The notes under the pieces: generated by a model
What the model was told of the DNA's origin: nothing
The model's input: the letters and a program-made list of their open reading frames with translations, nothing else
Databases searched by the model: none
Translations under genes and position numbers: made by a program
Part shown: positions 18,854 to 31,013 of the stretch, one piece after another
How positions within the stretch are numbered: the first letter of the stretch is position 1
Layout of the letters: every line of letters starts with the position of its first letter
DNA from: Fredinandcohnia aciditolerans
GTDB lineage: Bacteria > Bacillota > Bacilli > Bacillales > Bacillaceae_L
Assembly: GCA_003640645.1 (NCBI GenBank)
Contig: QGHH01000005.1
Span: forward strand, 1-64,000
Direction: 5' to 3'
DNA length: 64,000 nt

Positions 18854-21800
18854 ATATTAAAACTATTCTAGTAATCGGATCAGGTCCAATCGTGATTGGG
18901 CAAGCAGCAGAATTTGATTATGCAGGAACACAGGCCTGCTTAGCTTTACGAGAAGAAGGCTATAAGGTTATCTTGGTTAATTCAAACCCTGCAACCATTA
19001 TGACGGATGTTGAAATTGCAGATAAAGTTTATATAGAACCAATAACATTAGAATTTGTAAGCAAAATTATTCGTAAAGAAAGACCGGAAGCAATTCTGCC
19101 AACACTAGGTGGCCAAACGGGCTTAAATATGGCTGTAGAACTTTCAAAATCAGGCGTACTTGAAGAATGTGGTGTCGAAATCTTAGGTACAACTCTTTCT
19201 GCTATTGAAAAAGCCGAAGATCGTGATTTATTCCGAAGCTTAATGAACGAACTGAATGAGCCTGTGCCTGAAAGTGAAATTATCCATAACCTGGATGAAG
19301 CATACGGATTTATTAATAAAGTAGGATACCCCGTAATTGTTAGACCAGCCTTTACCTTAGGAGGAACTGGTGGTGGAATTTGTAACAATGAGGAAGAGTT
19401 GATTGAAATTGTGACAAGTGGATTGAAAAATAGTCCAGTAACACAATGTCTATTAGAAAAGAGTATTGCAGGGTTTAAAGAGATTGAATACGAAGTAATG
19501 CGTGATTCTGCAGATACTGCAATAGTAGTATGTAACATGGAAAACGTAGATCCAGTTGGAATTCACACTGGTGATTCAATTGTTGTGGCACCGAGCCAAA
19601 CATTAAGTGACCGAGAATATCAACTCTTACGAAATACATCTTTAAAAATCATCCGTGCACTGGGGATTGAGGGTGGATGCAATGTACAATTAGCGCTCGA
19701 TCCATATAGTTTCAATTACTATATTATCGAAGTAAATCCACGTGTGAGTCGTTCTTCAGCTTTAGCATCTAAGGCAACTGGTTATCCAATTGCCAAACTT
19801 GCGGCAAAAATTGCAGTAGGTTTAACACTTGATGAGATGATTAACCCTGTTACCGGTAAAACATATGCTGCCTTTGAACCGGCACTTGATTATATCGTTA
19901 CAAAAATACCCCGCTTTCCGTTTGATAAGTTCGAGTCTGCAAATCGCCGGCTTGGAACACAAATGAAAGCCACTGGTGAAGTTATGGCGATTGGACGTAA
20001 TTTCGAGGAATCCATACTTAAAGCAGTTCGATCCCTTGAGTCAAATGTTTCTCATATTCAATTAGAGGATGCAACGAATGCTGATCTTTCCACAATTGAA
20101 AAAAGAATTAGGAAAGCAGGAGATGAGCGTCTATTCTATCTTGCAGAAGCAATTAGACGGGGCATTACCATTCAACAAATTCATGAGTGGAGTGAAATTG
20201 ATCTATTCTTCCTCCAAAAATTTGAAAATATAACTACGCTCGAAAACACATTACGGGAAAATAAGGGTGATTTAGAAACATTAAAGTTGGCAAAAAAGAA
20301 AGGATTTGCGGACTCCATCGTCGCGGAGCTTTGGAATTCAACAGAGGTTGAAATATATGAAACTCGTAAACAAGCAGGAATTGTCCCAGTATATAAAATA
20401 GTTGATACATGTGCAGCTGAATTTGAATCAGCTACGCCTTATTATTATGGAACATACGCGGATGAAAATGAATCAATTGTAACGGATAGAAAGAGTGTAA
20501 TCGTTCTTGGTTCAGGTCCAATTCGAATCGGGCAGGGCGTTGAGTTCGATTATGCGACCGTTCATTCTGTTTGGGCAATTAAGCAAGCAGGCTATGAAGC
20601 AATCATTATCAACAATAATCCTGAAACAGTGTCAACAGACTTCAGTATTTCAGATAAGCTGTACTTTGAGCCATTAACTATTGAGGATGTTATGCATATC
20701 ATTGACCTTGAACAACCCGAGGGTGTAGTTGTACAGTTTGGCGGTCAAACAGCTATCAATCTAGCAAGTTCTTTAGTTGAGCGCGGAGTGAAAATTTTGG
20801 GTACGTCTTTAGAAGATTTAGACCGTGCTGAAAATAGAGATAAATTTGAGCAAACGGTTATCTCACTTGGCATACCACAACCTAAAGGAAAAACAGCAAC
20901 TTCGGTTGAAGAAGCAGTTGTCATTGCGGAAGCTATTGGTTATCCAGTATTAGTGAGACCTTCATATGTGCTAGGTGGAAGAGCGATGGAGATTGTTTAT
21001 CAAACAGAAGAGCTTCTACATTATATGGAGAATGCAGTGAAAATTAACCCTGAGCATCCAGTACTAATTGACCGCTATTTAACCGGTAAGGAAATTGAAG
21101 TAGATGCCATTTCTGATGGGGAAACAGTGTATATTCCAGGAATTATGGAACACATCGAACGTGCTGGAGTACACTCTGGTGACTCGATTGCCGTATATCC
21201 ACCACAAACTTTATCAGAACATGTAAGACAACAAATCATTGATAATACAATTGCCCTTGCAAAAGGATTAAATATTATTGGTCTATTAAACATTCAATTT
21301 GTGGTCTATAACGAAGAAGTCTTTGTAATCGAAGTAAACCCAAGATCAAGCCGTACAGTCCCATTTTTAAGTAAAATAACTGGCGTACCAATGGCAAATA
21401 TTGCGACAAAGGTTATTCTTGGACAATCATTACCATCACAAGGGTTTACTACAGGATTACATCCAGAAAGCGAAGGAGTTTATGTGAAGGTACCAGTCTT
21501 CTCGTTCGCAAAACTTCGCAATGTGGACATTTCGCTTGGACCAGAAATGAAATCAACTGGTGAAGTAATGGGCAAAGACTATACGCTAGAAAAGGCATTA
21601 TATAAAGGCCTAGTTGCATCTGGAATCACGATTCCTAAATACGGATCTGTATTATTAACAGTAGCGGATAAAGACAAGGAAGAAGCGCTTGAAATTGCAA
21701 AACGATTCCACACAATTGGCTATCAACTTTTAGCAACAAGTGGAACTGCAAGCTACTTACAAAAAGCAAACATTCCCGTTACCGTCGTTAATAAAATTGG

Positions 21801-22046
21801 TTCAGATGCTCCAAACTTAATTGATGTCATTCGCCAAGGAAAAGCTCAATTTGTCATAAACACATTAACAAAAGGAAAACAGCCTGCTAGAGATGGCTTT
21901 AGAATCCGCCGTGAAACAGTTGAGAATGGAGTTGCATGTTTAACTTCATTAGATACTGCTAAAGCAATCGTAAAGGTATTAGAATCCATGACATTCTCGA
22001 GCGAAACAATGGGTTCTCACGTGCAAAAACGTGAGGTGGTACATTC

Positions 22047-22050
<4 letters not shown>
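18838..22050 (+). CDS. pyrAB: Carbamoyl-phosphate synthase, large subunit (pyrimidine-specific)
   Basis: Large ATP-grasp subunit that makes carbamoyl phosphate from bicarbonate, ammonia and two ATP. The internal duplication is clear: [17 protein letters not shown] near residue 12 and [16 protein letters not shown] near residue 560, each followed by an ATP-grasp domain ([26 protein letters not shown]). The C-terminal MGS-like domain (about 930-1070, with [12 protein letters not shown]) is the allosteric site; in bacilli it responds to UMP and PRPP. Length 1070 aa (1071 in B. subtilis). No frameshift or missing motif was seen. Confidence 0.98.
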
Positions 22051-23733
<1,683 letters not shown>

Positions 23734-23734
<1 letters not shown>

Positions 23735-24450
23735 TGCAACGACCGTTAATTATTGCTCTCGATTTTCCAAACTTACCATCTGCGAAAGACTTTCTCAGGG
23801 AATTTGGGAAAGAGCCACTTTTTGTGAAAGTCGGAATGGAGCTGTATTATCAAGAAGGACCATCAGTCATTCACTTCTTAAAAGAACAAGGTCATTCTAT
23901 TTTCCTAGATTTGAAACTTCATGATATTCCAAATACCGTATATTCTAGCATGAAACGTTTGGCAGGTCTTGGTGTTGACTTGGTCAATGTCCACGCTGCT
24001 GGAGGACGGGGAATGATGGTTGCGGCCCGCGAAGGACTTGAAGCTGGAACTACAATGGGGCAATCGAGACCCAAGTGTATTGCTGTCACACAGCTTACGA
24101 GTACAACCGAAGAAGTGATGAGAAACGAATTACTAATCGAACGTAATTTGTTAGATGTAGTTGTCGAGTATGCAACAATGACAAAGGATAGTGGACTAGA
24201 TGGTGTCGTATGTTCCTCTCTTGAAGTTCCGGTAATCAATAAAAAGCTAGGAAACGAGTTTATGACAGTTACGCCTGGAATTCGCCAAGCTAGCGATGAT
24301 ATAGGAGATCAAGCAAGAGTTGTAACACCTGAAAAAGCACGAGAATTAGGATCAACTGCGATTGTCGTAGGTAGATCAATCACGCGAGCAAATAACCCAT
24401 TACAAACATATAAACACATGAAAGCAGCATGGGAAGGGGTAAGAGTATGA
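23734..24450 (+). CDS. pyrF: Orotidine 5'-phosphate decarboxylase
   Basis: Last step to UMP. The catalytic motif [11 protein letters not shown], with the Asp-Lys-Asp network, is present; IIALDFPN begins the TIM barrel, and VTPGIR and [14 protein letters not shown] complete the phosphate site. I start at ATG 23734, which overlaps the pyrD TGA and follows AAGGAG by about ten bases; GTG 23731 is also possible. Length 238 aa (239 in B. subtilis). Confidence 0.97.
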
Positions 24451-25079
24451 ATAAAGAAATAGCAGCACATTTATTAGAAATCGGGGCAGTATTTTTACAA
24501 CCAAATGAGCCATTCACATGGTCTTCAGGTTTAAAATCTCCTATTTATTGTGATAATCGAATGACTCTTTCTTACCCACAGGTTCGCAGGGAAATTGCAA
24601 AAGGATTATCTGAATTAATTAAGATTCATTATCCTGAGGTCGAAGTAATTGCTGGAACTGCAACCGCAGGGATTCCTCATGCAGCATGGGTAAGTGATGT
24701 ATTAAATATCCCAATGTGCTATGTACGAAGTAAAGCAAAAGCACATGGAAAAGGTAATCAAATTGAAGGCAAAGTGGTTAAAGGACAAAAAGTTGTCGTA
24801 ATAGAAGATCTTATTTCAACGGGGGGCAGTGCTATTACAGCAGCTGAAGCACTTCGTGAAGCAGGGTGTGAAGTATTAGGAATTGCTGCAATCTTCTCGT
24901 ACCAGCTTCCAGCAGCAACAGCTAGCTTAGAAGCAGCTAATATTTCAGCTCATACCTTAACCGATTATCCAACCTTAATTAATGTTGCGCTTGATAAAAA
25001 TGTCATATCTGAAAAAGATATTGAAAGCCTAAAGAGCTGGAGAGAAAATCCAGTGGACTGGTATACAACTAAAGCATAA
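24447..25079 (+). CDS. pyrE: Orotate phosphoribosyltransferase
   Basis: Adds ribose 5-phosphate from PRPP to orotate, giving OMP for PyrF. Type I phosphoribosyltransferase fold with [14 protein letters not shown] near the N-terminus, the mobile loop [17 protein letters not shown], and the PRPP motif [24 protein letters not shown] 24447 overlaps the pyrF stop (ATGA) with GGAAGGGG upstream. Length 210 aa (216 in B. subtilis). It is the last gene of the operon and is followed by a terminator. Confidence 0.97.
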   Translation: MNKEIAAHLLEIGAVFLQPNEPFTWSSGLKSPIYCDNRMTLSYPQVRREIAKGLSELIKIHYPEVEVIAGTATAGIPHAAWVSDVLNIPMCYVRSKAKAHGKGNQIEGKVVKGQKVVVIEDLISTGGSAITAAEALREAGCEVLGIAAIFSYQLPAATASLEAANISAHTLTDYPTLINVALDKNVISEKDIESLKSWRENPVDWYTTKA

Positions 25080-25086
25080 TATAAAA

Positions 25087-25124
25087 GCCCTAGGTATTAA
25101 GCGATCCTAGGGCATTAATTTTTT
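25087..25124 (+). terminator. Terminator between pyrE and rqcH
   Basis: GCCCTAGG (25087-25094) pairs with CCTAGGGC (25106-25113), followed by attaattttttt on the + strand. Because rqcH converges from the other side, the hairpin may serve both strands, but the - strand tract is only aaggcttttat. Confidence 0.85.
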
Positions 25125-25127
25125 TAT

Positions 25128-26837
25128 TTATTTTCTAAGCTGTAAAATCAAGTCTTCTTGTGGTGTCACATATACGGTTTGTTGATTATCATAGATAACA
25201 TAGCCAGGTTTAGAACCATTCGGTTTCTTAACGTGGCGCACAAGTGTGTAATCAACAGGTACAGAGGATGAATTTTTTGCTTTACTGAAATACGCTGCAA
25301 TTGTCGCTGCCTCAAGGATTGTATCTGGTGATGGTTGTTTGCTTCTAATAATCACATGTGAACCGGGTATGTCCTTTGTATGCAACCATATCTCATCTCT
25401 TGCTGCAAGTTTATTTGTTAAATAATCATTTTGTTTATTGTTTTTACCGACAAAGATTTCTGTCCCATCACTTGCTACATAGCGCTCAATAGAAGGTTTT
25501 ATTGGTTTCATCTTCTTATTTCCTTTTTGTTGCTTTTTCTTCAAATAACCTTCTTCCATAAGTTCCTCGCGGATTTCCTGCAAATCCTTTGGAGCAGCTG
25601 ATTCAATTTGCTGCAATAGAGACTCGAAATAAGCAATCTCTTCGTTAGCTTTCGCAATTTCATGTTCTACATAGGAAACAGCATTCTTTGCCTTTTGATA
25701 CTTTGAAAAATAACTTTGCGCATTTTCAGAGGGTGACTTTTGTGGGTGTAGAGGGATTTTCACCATTTCATTTTCCTCTGAGTAATAATTTAATACTTCA
25801 ATTTCCTTGTCGCCTCGAGTTATCGCATACATATTCGCTGTCAGAAGTTCACCAAAGAGCTTATATTTTTCAGCTTTTTCGGACTCGACTAAGGTTGCTT
25901 CAAGTTTTTTAATTTTTTTCTCATTTTTTGTTTTTTCATTATGGATAAACCGTTCTAAATCATTGCCTTGCTGCTTAACCCGATCACGTTCTGCTTTTCC
26001 AAAGTAAAAACGATCGAGCATTTCACTAATTGTAGTGAATGCCTTAGCCTCACCACCAATATGATGTAAAGGAAAGATATAGAAAAAATCCTTTTGTCCC
26101 TTTGTTATAATCTGTGGTGTAATTTGATTTTGTTTGATTGTTGATATCATTGATAAAAAAGGATCAGGTAATGTTTTTTGATTAGCTATACCGGCGCGAA
26201 ATACAACTTCTTTTGCAAATACAGGGGAGATCCCAGAAAATTTATTCACAATCTGTTGATCTAATCGACCAGCATTAAAATCAATTTTTTTCAAGAATGT
26301 CTCTTCATCGACTGTAATAGGATTTATCTTTTCCTGAGCAGGCGGAAAAACATATGTATACCCTGGCAATACAGTACGATGACGATTAACTGCAGGTGAA
26401 ATATGCTTAATGCTATCAAGGATTATCTGTTTTTCCGAATCAACGAGGATGATGTTACTATGTCTACCCATAATTTCAATAATCAGTTGTTTTAGAGAGA
26501 CATCACCAAGTTCATTTCGGCCTTTAATATCAAAAATAATAATTCTATCCATATCAACTTGACGGATATTTTCGATGATACTGCCCTCTAGATGTTTGCG
26601 GAGTAACATACAAAACATCGGCGGCTCATGTGGATTATCATATAACTCATTTGTTAAATGGATACGGGCATAACTAGGGTGTGCTGAAAGGAGTAGCTTA
26701 TGATTCTTTCCATTTGAACGAACCTGAAAGATAAGTTCATTTTTATATGGTTGATAGATTTTTGAAATCCTACCACTATCTAGTGTTTTTTGTAATTCAT
26801 TCACAATTGCATGTGTGAAGATTCCATCGAATGTCAT
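25128..26837 (-). CDS. rqcH: RqcH, ribosome-associated quality control factor (NFACT family, YloA/FbpA-like)
   Basis: Binds obstructed 50S subunits and recruits tRNA-Ala to add alanine tails to stalled nascent chains, marking them for degradation. Homologues were earlier called fibronectin-binding proteins. The NFACT-N domain is at about 1-270 and includes Asp97-Arg98, the pair needed for tRNA binding in the B. subtilis protein. A long coiled coil follows (about 285-440), then the NFACT-R domain (YVASDGTEIFVGKNNKQNDYLT..., DEIWLHTKDIPGSHVIIRS). Length 569 aa. In B. subtilis the cysH sulfate operon lies between pyrE and this gene; here it is absent. YlmH, a partner in the same pathway, is also in the window. 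Confidence 0.95.
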   Translation of the reverse strand: MTFDGIFTHAIVNELQKTLDSGRISKIYQPYKNELIFQVRSNGKNHKLLLSAHPSYARIHLTNELYDNPHEPPMFCMLLRKHLEGSIIENIRQVDMDRIIIFDIKGRNELGDVSLKQLIIEIMGRHSNIILVDSEKQIILDSIKHISPAVNRHRTVLPGYTYVFPPAQEKINPITVDEETFLKKIDFNAGRLDQQIVNKFSGISPVFAKEVVFRAGIANQKTLPDPFLSMISTIKQNQITPQIITKGQKDFFYIFPLHHIGGEAKAFTTISEMLDRFYFGKAERDRVKQQGNDLERFIHNEKTKNEKKIKKLEATLVESEKAEKYKLFGELLTANMYAITRGDKEIEVLNYYSEENEMVKIPLHPQKSPSENAQSYFSKYQKAKNAVSYVEHEIAKANEEIAYFESLLQQIESAAPKDLQEIREELMEEGYLKKKQQKGNKKMKPIKPSIERYVASDGTEIFVGKNNKQNDYLTNKLAARDEIWLHTKDIPGSHVIIRSKQPSPDTILEAATIAAYFSKAKNSSSVPVDYTLVRHVKKPNGSKPGYVIYDNQQTVYVTPQEDLILQLRK

Positions 26838-26864
26838 ACGTGTTTCCTCTTTTCCATATCAATA

Positions 26865-26879
26865 GAAGACAGTGTCTTC
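26865..26879 (-). promoter_or_regulatory. Perfect palindrome in the rqcH leader (possible operator)
   Basis: GAAGACA-g-TGTCTTC, seven perfect bases each side of a single centre base, lies between the candidate rqcH promoter and its start codon. It is too tight for an RNA hairpin of full length, which favours a protein operator. I do not recognise the regulator. Confidence 0.35.
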
Positions 26880-26897
26880 CAGTTCCTCTTCAATGTT

Positions 26898-26926
26898 ATT
26901 GTACCAATAAATAGGTAACTTAGAAA
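26898..26926 (-). promoter_or_regulatory. Candidate promoter for rqcH
   Basis: On the - strand, TTCTAA (26926-26921), 17-bp spacer and extended -10 TGgTACAAT (26906-26898). The -35 is poor, the extended -10 good. Confidence 0.45.
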
Positions 26927-26978
26927 AAGTATAGCATTTTTTTGGACGAGACTGAATAAGCTTTCATAGATAGAATTT

Positions 26979-27155
26979 ACTTCATCAGAAGTACGCCACT
27001 TCTGATGAAGTGATTCAGCCTCCGGCGGATGCCCCGATTTTTTCGTGCATAAGTTCAAAGACCATTTACGCCACTTCCTTTGGCAACTGCTTTGAATCCC
27101 ACAACCTGTGGGCCTAAAAAATCGTGAGGCAAATACGCGAAGGTGAATTTGATTA
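26979..27155 (+). repeat. Family A structured intergenic repeat, copy 3 (upstream of yloB)
   Basis: Full-length. The 5' hairpin is a perfect 14-bp stem, ACTTCATCAGAAGT (26979-26992) with ACTTCTGATGAAGT (26998-27011), and its sequence differs from copy 2 while remaining paired. The core agcctccggcggatgcc follows. The central domain is closed by CGATTTTTT/AAAAAATCG and holds the hairpin CCCAC-aacct-GTGGG. The 3' motif aaatacgcgaaggtg with atttgatta ends just before the yloB ribosome binding site. A short - strand ORF in this area is not a gene. Confidence 0.82.
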
Positions 27156-27186
27156 TGATTTAATGTGAGGGGTGTGTAAAAGACGG

Positions 27187-29877
27187 ATGAAGTGGTATGA
27201 GCTTAGATCAGAAGAGGTCGAAAAAAAAGTTAATACAAGCCTTTCTCATGGTCTTTCCGACCAAGAAGTAAAGCAGCGACAAAAGCAATTTGGATATAAT
27301 GAATTGAAGGAAGCCGAACGCGCTTCAGCAATTTTGCTTTTTTTAGCTCAGTTTAAGGACTTTATGGTTCTTGTATTACTTGCTGCAACCTTGATTTCCG
27401 GGTTGTTAGGAGAATACATTGATGCTATCGCAATTATGGCTATAGTTTTAATTAATGGGTTTTTAGGTTTTTTCCAAGAACGAAAAGCAGAAAAATCGCT
27501 TCAAGCCTTAAAGGAACTCTCCGCACCACAGGTGAATGTTTTTCGAAGTAATGAATGGGTTCGTATTCTTTCAAAGGAACTCGTTATAGGTGATATCATA
27601 AAATTCACCAGTGGTGATCGTATAGGTGCGGATGTGCGTTTAATTGATGTCAAAAGCTTAGAAATTGAGGAATCCGCACTTACAGGGGAATCTGTTCCTG
27701 TTACAAAACATGTTGAACCGATTCGTGACGGTGATGTCTCCCTCGGTGACCAAGAAAATATGGCGTTTATGGGCACAATGGTTACACGTGGTAGTGGTGT
27801 AGGTATCGTGGTAGGAACTGGTATGAATACAGCAATGGGTCAAATTGCAGAACTCCTTCAATCAGCCGAAGCGATGATTACTCCATTGCAAAGAAGATTG
27901 GAGCAATTAGGTAAGGTTTTAATCACCGTAGCACTAATTTTAACTCTCTTAGTTGTGGTTGTAGGTGTTATAAATGGACATGAGCTTTATGAAATGTTCC
28001 TAGCGGGAGTTTCATTGGCTGTTGCTGCAATACCTGAAGGATTGCCGGCCATTGTTACTGTTGCCCTTTCTTTAGGTGTTCAAAGAATGATTAAGAAAAA
28101 TGCAATTGTCCGACGCTTGCCTGCTGTTGAAACTTTGGGCTGTGCTTCGGTCATATGCTCAGATAAAACAGGAACGATGACTCAAAACAAGATGACGGTT
28201 ACACATCTTTGGTCTGGTGGCAAAACTTGGTCTGTTACAGGTACAGGCTATGATGTAGATGGAAAATTTTTCTCGGGGGATAGAGAAATCAAACCATCAG
28301 AACATAAGACTCTTCAACAATTATTAACTTTTGGAGTGTTGTGTAATAATGCATCATTAAAGCAGAAGGATGATGATATTATCCTTGATGGAGACCCGAC
28401 TGAAGGAGCTTTACTTGTTGCGGGTATTAAAGCAGGACTTACAAATCAATTATTAGCTGAGCAATTTGATATTGTTGAAGAGTTCCCATTTGATTCTGCA
28501 AGAAAAATGATGAGTGTCATTGTAAAAGATAGAGCTGGAAATCAATTTGTTGTTACAAAGGGTGCACCAGACGTATTACTAAGAGTTAGTAAATCGGTCC
28601 TTTGGGACAATAAACAGCAGCCATTAACGGTAGGGTACGAAAATGAGATTAAGGATGCAATTGAGAGCTTAGCCTCAGATGCTCTTCGTACGATTGCAGT
28701 TGGCTTTAAACAATTACGGCCTAATCAAAAGTTAGTGTCGGAAAACGAAGCCGAAAGCGAATTAACCTTTATTGGGGTTCAAGGAATGATTGATCCGCCA
28801 AGACCAGAAGTAAAAGATGCAGTTAAAGAGTGTAAAGATGCTGGCATTAAGACAGTTATGATAACAGGAGACCATTTAATTACAGCAAAAGCGATTGCTA
28901 CACAGCTTGGTATTCTACCTCCAGGGGGTAAAGTGTTAGATGGATATGCTCTTTCTAAAATGGATGTAGAAGAGCTAGAGGAAATTGTCGATGATGTCTA
29001 TGTATATGCAAGGGTGTCACCTGAACATAAATTAAAAATTGTAAAAGCACTTCAAAGCAGGGGCCATATTGTTGCGATGACAGGTGATGGTGTAAACGAT
29101 GCACCGGCAATTAAAGCATCGGATATTGGAATTGCGATGGGCATAACAGGTACAGATGTAGCAAAAGAAGCATCTTCATTAGTATTACTTGATGATAACT
29201 TTGCGACGATTAAAGCAGCTATTAAAGAAGGCCGAAATATCTATGAAAATATTAGAAAGTTTATCCGTTATTTATTAGCTTCTAATGTTGGTGAAATACT
29301 TGTGATGTTATTCGCGATGTTAATGGGCTTACCATTACCACTCGTACCAATCCAAATCCTTTGGGTTAACCTGGTAACGGATGGATTACCAGCAATGGCA
29401 CTTGGACTTGATCAACCAGAGGGCAACTTGATGAAACATGGCCCACGCCATCCAAAAGAAGGGGTTTTTGCAAGAGGATTGGGCTGGAAAATTGTCAGCC
29501 GCGGGTTTTTAATAGGGATAGCAACCTTGGCTGCATTTATGGTTGTCTATCATAGGGATCCGAGCAACTTAGGATATGCACAAACCATTGCGTTTGCAAC
29601 TCTTGTAATGGCCCAGCTTATCCACGTATTTGATTGTCGTAGTGAACGGTCTATTTTCCATCGGAATCCATTCCAAAATATGTACTTAGTATGGGCGGTC
29701 ATCTCATCTATCGTACTAATGTTAGTTGTAATTTACTATCCACCATTACAACCGGTCTTCAAGACGTACGCAATTGAACCAAGAGATTGGCTCCTAGTTA
29801 TTGGAATGTCAGCAATTCCAACATTCCTATTAGCAGGATCATTATTAACAAACAAACGTTCTGTTGCTCGTGTATAA
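27187..29877 (+). CDS. yloB: YloB, P-type Ca2+-transporting ATPase
   Basis: P-type (IIA) calcium-translocating ATPase of the cytoplasmic membrane, like B. subtilis YloB, which is made during sporulation. It has the actuator motif LTGESVPV, phosphorylation site CSDKTGTMTQN with Asp326, nucleotide-binding KGAPDVLL, and hinge MTGDGVNDAPAIK. About ten membrane helices are present, with PEGL in M4 (VAAIPEGLPAI) and NxxTD-type ligands in M6 (WVNLVTDGLPAMALG). I start at ATG 27187 (896 aa), matching the MKWYEL family start; GTG 27172 is an alternative closer to the weak G-rich ribosome binding site. The upstream gap is a family A repeat. Confidence 0.94.
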   Translation: MKWYELRSEEVEKKVNTSLSHGLSDQEVKQRQKQFGYNELKEAERASAILLFLAQFKDFMVLVLLAATLISGLLGEYIDAIAIMAIVLINGFLGFFQERKAEKSLQALKELSAPQVNVFRSNEWVRILSKELVIGDIIKFTSGDRIGADVRLIDVKSLEIEESALTGESVPVTKHVEPIRDGDVSLGDQENMAFMGTMVTRGSGVGIVVGTGMNTAMGQIAELLQSAEAMITPLQRRLEQLGKVLITVALILTLLVVVVGVINGHELYEMFLAGVSLAVAAIPEGLPAIVTVALSLGVQRMIKKNAIVRRLPAVETLGCASVICSDKTGTMTQNKMTVTHLWSGGKTWSVTGTGYDVDGKFFSGDREIKPSEHKTLQQLLTFGVLCNNASLKQKDDDIILDGDPTEGALLVAGIKAGLTNQLLAEQFDIVEEFPFDSARKMMSVIVKDRAGNQFVVTKGAPDVLLRVSKSVLWDNKQQPLTVGYENEIKDAIESLASDALRTIAVGFKQLRPNQKLVSENEAESELTFIGVQGMIDPPRPEVKDAVKECKDAGIKTVMITGDHLITAKAIATQLGILPPGGKVLDGYALSKMDVEELEEIVDDVYVYARVSPEHKLKIVKALQSRGHIVAMTGDGVNDAPAIKASDIGIAMGITGTDVAKEASSLVLLDDNFATIKAAIKEGRNIYENIRKFIRYLLASNVGEILVMLFAMLMGLPLPLVPIQILWVNLVTDGLPAMALGLDQPEGNLMKHGPRHPKEGVFARGLGWKIVSRGFLIGIATLAAFMVVYHRDPSNLGYAQTIAFATLVMAQLIHVFDCRSERSIFHRNPFQNMYLVWAVISSIVLMLVVIYYPPLQPVFKTYAIEPRDWLLVIGMSAIPTFLLAGSLLTNKRSVARV

Positions 29878-29923
29878 AGTGCTAGGCTTGGATTTTAGTG
29901 ATAAAACTATGTTATAATTCGTG

Positions 29924-29957
29924 AGGTAATGGAGTATACACTCTATTACCTTTTTTC
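29924..29957 (+). terminator. Rho-independent terminator after yloB
   Basis: AGGTAATGGAGT (29924-29935) pairs with ACTCTATTACCT (29940-29951), one G-U wobble, followed by a T-run. Confidence 0.9.
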
Positions 29958-30001
29958 TTTCTTGTTGAAATCTTTAAAAACTATTCGATTTTAATAAACA
30001 A

Positions 30002-30010
30002 TGGTAAAAT
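30002..30010 (+). promoter_or_regulatory. Possible extended -10 promoter for the yicC-remA-gmk-rpoZ group
   Basis: TGgTAAAAT at 30002-30010, 67 bp before the start codon. No convincing -35 lies 17 bp upstream, so the call rests on the extended -10 and on the terminator before it. Confidence 0.35.
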
Positions 30011-30077
30011 AAGTATAGAAATAAGAAATTTTATCTATAAAGTAATGTCTCTTTTATGTTAGATTGGAAGTGAAAAG

Positions 30078-30953
30078 ATGATAGCAAGTATGACAGGTTA
30101 TGGTCGTGCCAATAAGGAAATGGATGGCTACACCGTTCATGTTGAACTGAAATCTGTAAACCATCGATTCTGTGAAATCAATATAAGATTACCTAGACAA
30201 CTACTGTTTCTTGAGGATAAAATAAAAAAAGCGATATTAGAGCATGTAAAAAGAGGTCGTGTCGAAGTATTTTTAAATATTGAAGGTGAAGGACTAGTTA
30301 CGAAAGCAATTTCCATTGACTGGGATTTATTGGAAGAGCTCGTTTCAACAACCAAAGTCATCCAAGAAAAATACCAACTTAGTGATCAAATTACTTCACA
30401 GCAGCTACTTTCAAACGAAAATATTCTTTCTTTTGAAGAGAAGGAAATGGAGAATAATGAACTAGAATCAACGGTCCTTGAGGTGATTCAAAGTGCTACA
30501 CTCCGCTTAAAACAAATGAGGGAAGCTGAAGGAAAGTCATTAATGGAAGTGATTTTCTCTTATCTCGACCTACTAGCTGATAATGTACATACTATTAAAG
30601 AATATGCACCAATTGTGGTTACTCAGTATCGCGATCGAATTGAAAAAAGGATCAAAGAATATGTGGGGAATGAATTTGATGAAAATCGTATCCTTACGGA
30701 GGTCGCTCTATTTGCAGAAAAAGCTGATATCAGTGAAGAACTGACCCGTCTCGAAAGTCATATTAGTCAGTTTAAACAAACTGCAAGTACGAATGAACCT
30801 ATTGGTCGAAAACTCGATTTTATCGTACAAGAAATGAATAGGGAAACCAATACAATCGGTTCAAAGGCGAATGATCCTACGATTGCAAAACATGTAGTGG
30901 AGATAAAAAGTTTACTAGAGAAAATAAAAGAGCAAGTTCAAAATATTGAATAA
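30078..30953 (+). CDS. yloC: YicC/YloC family endoribonuclease
   Basis: 291-aa protein of the YicC family. The N-terminal domain begins MIASMTGYGRANKEMDGYTVHVELKSVNHRF, highly conserved. The C-terminal domain (DUF1732-type) contains DISEELTRLESHISQF and IGRKLDFIVQEMNRETNTIGSKAND. E. coli YicC has been described as an endoribonuclease; its substrates in bacilli are not certain. It starts a conserved cluster with remA, gmk and rpoZ. The spacing to remA is 60 nt. Confidence 0.9.
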   Translation: MIASMTGYGRANKEMDGYTVHVELKSVNHRFCEINIRLPRQLLFLEDKIKKAILEHVKRGRVEVFLNIEGEGLVTKAISIDWDLLEELVSTTKVIQEKYQLSDQITSQQLLSNENILSFEEKEMENNELESTVLEVIQSATLRLKQMREAEGKSLMEVIFSYLDLLADNVHTIKEYAPIVVTQYRDRIEKRIKEYVGNEFDENRILTEVALFAEKADISEELTRLESHISQFKQTASTNEPIGRKLDFIVQEMNRETNTIGSKANDPTIAKHVVEIKSLLEKIKEQVQNIE

Positions 30954-31013
30954 GCTTGATTATAAAGCCATTATCACGGCAAAAATAGAGGGGTACTTAT
31001 TGGGGGAGTTTAC

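Noticed and set aside
26834-27058. A 74-codon - strand open frame upstream of rqcH
   Set aside because: It runs through the rqcH leader and a family A repeat, and the protein has no recognisable features.
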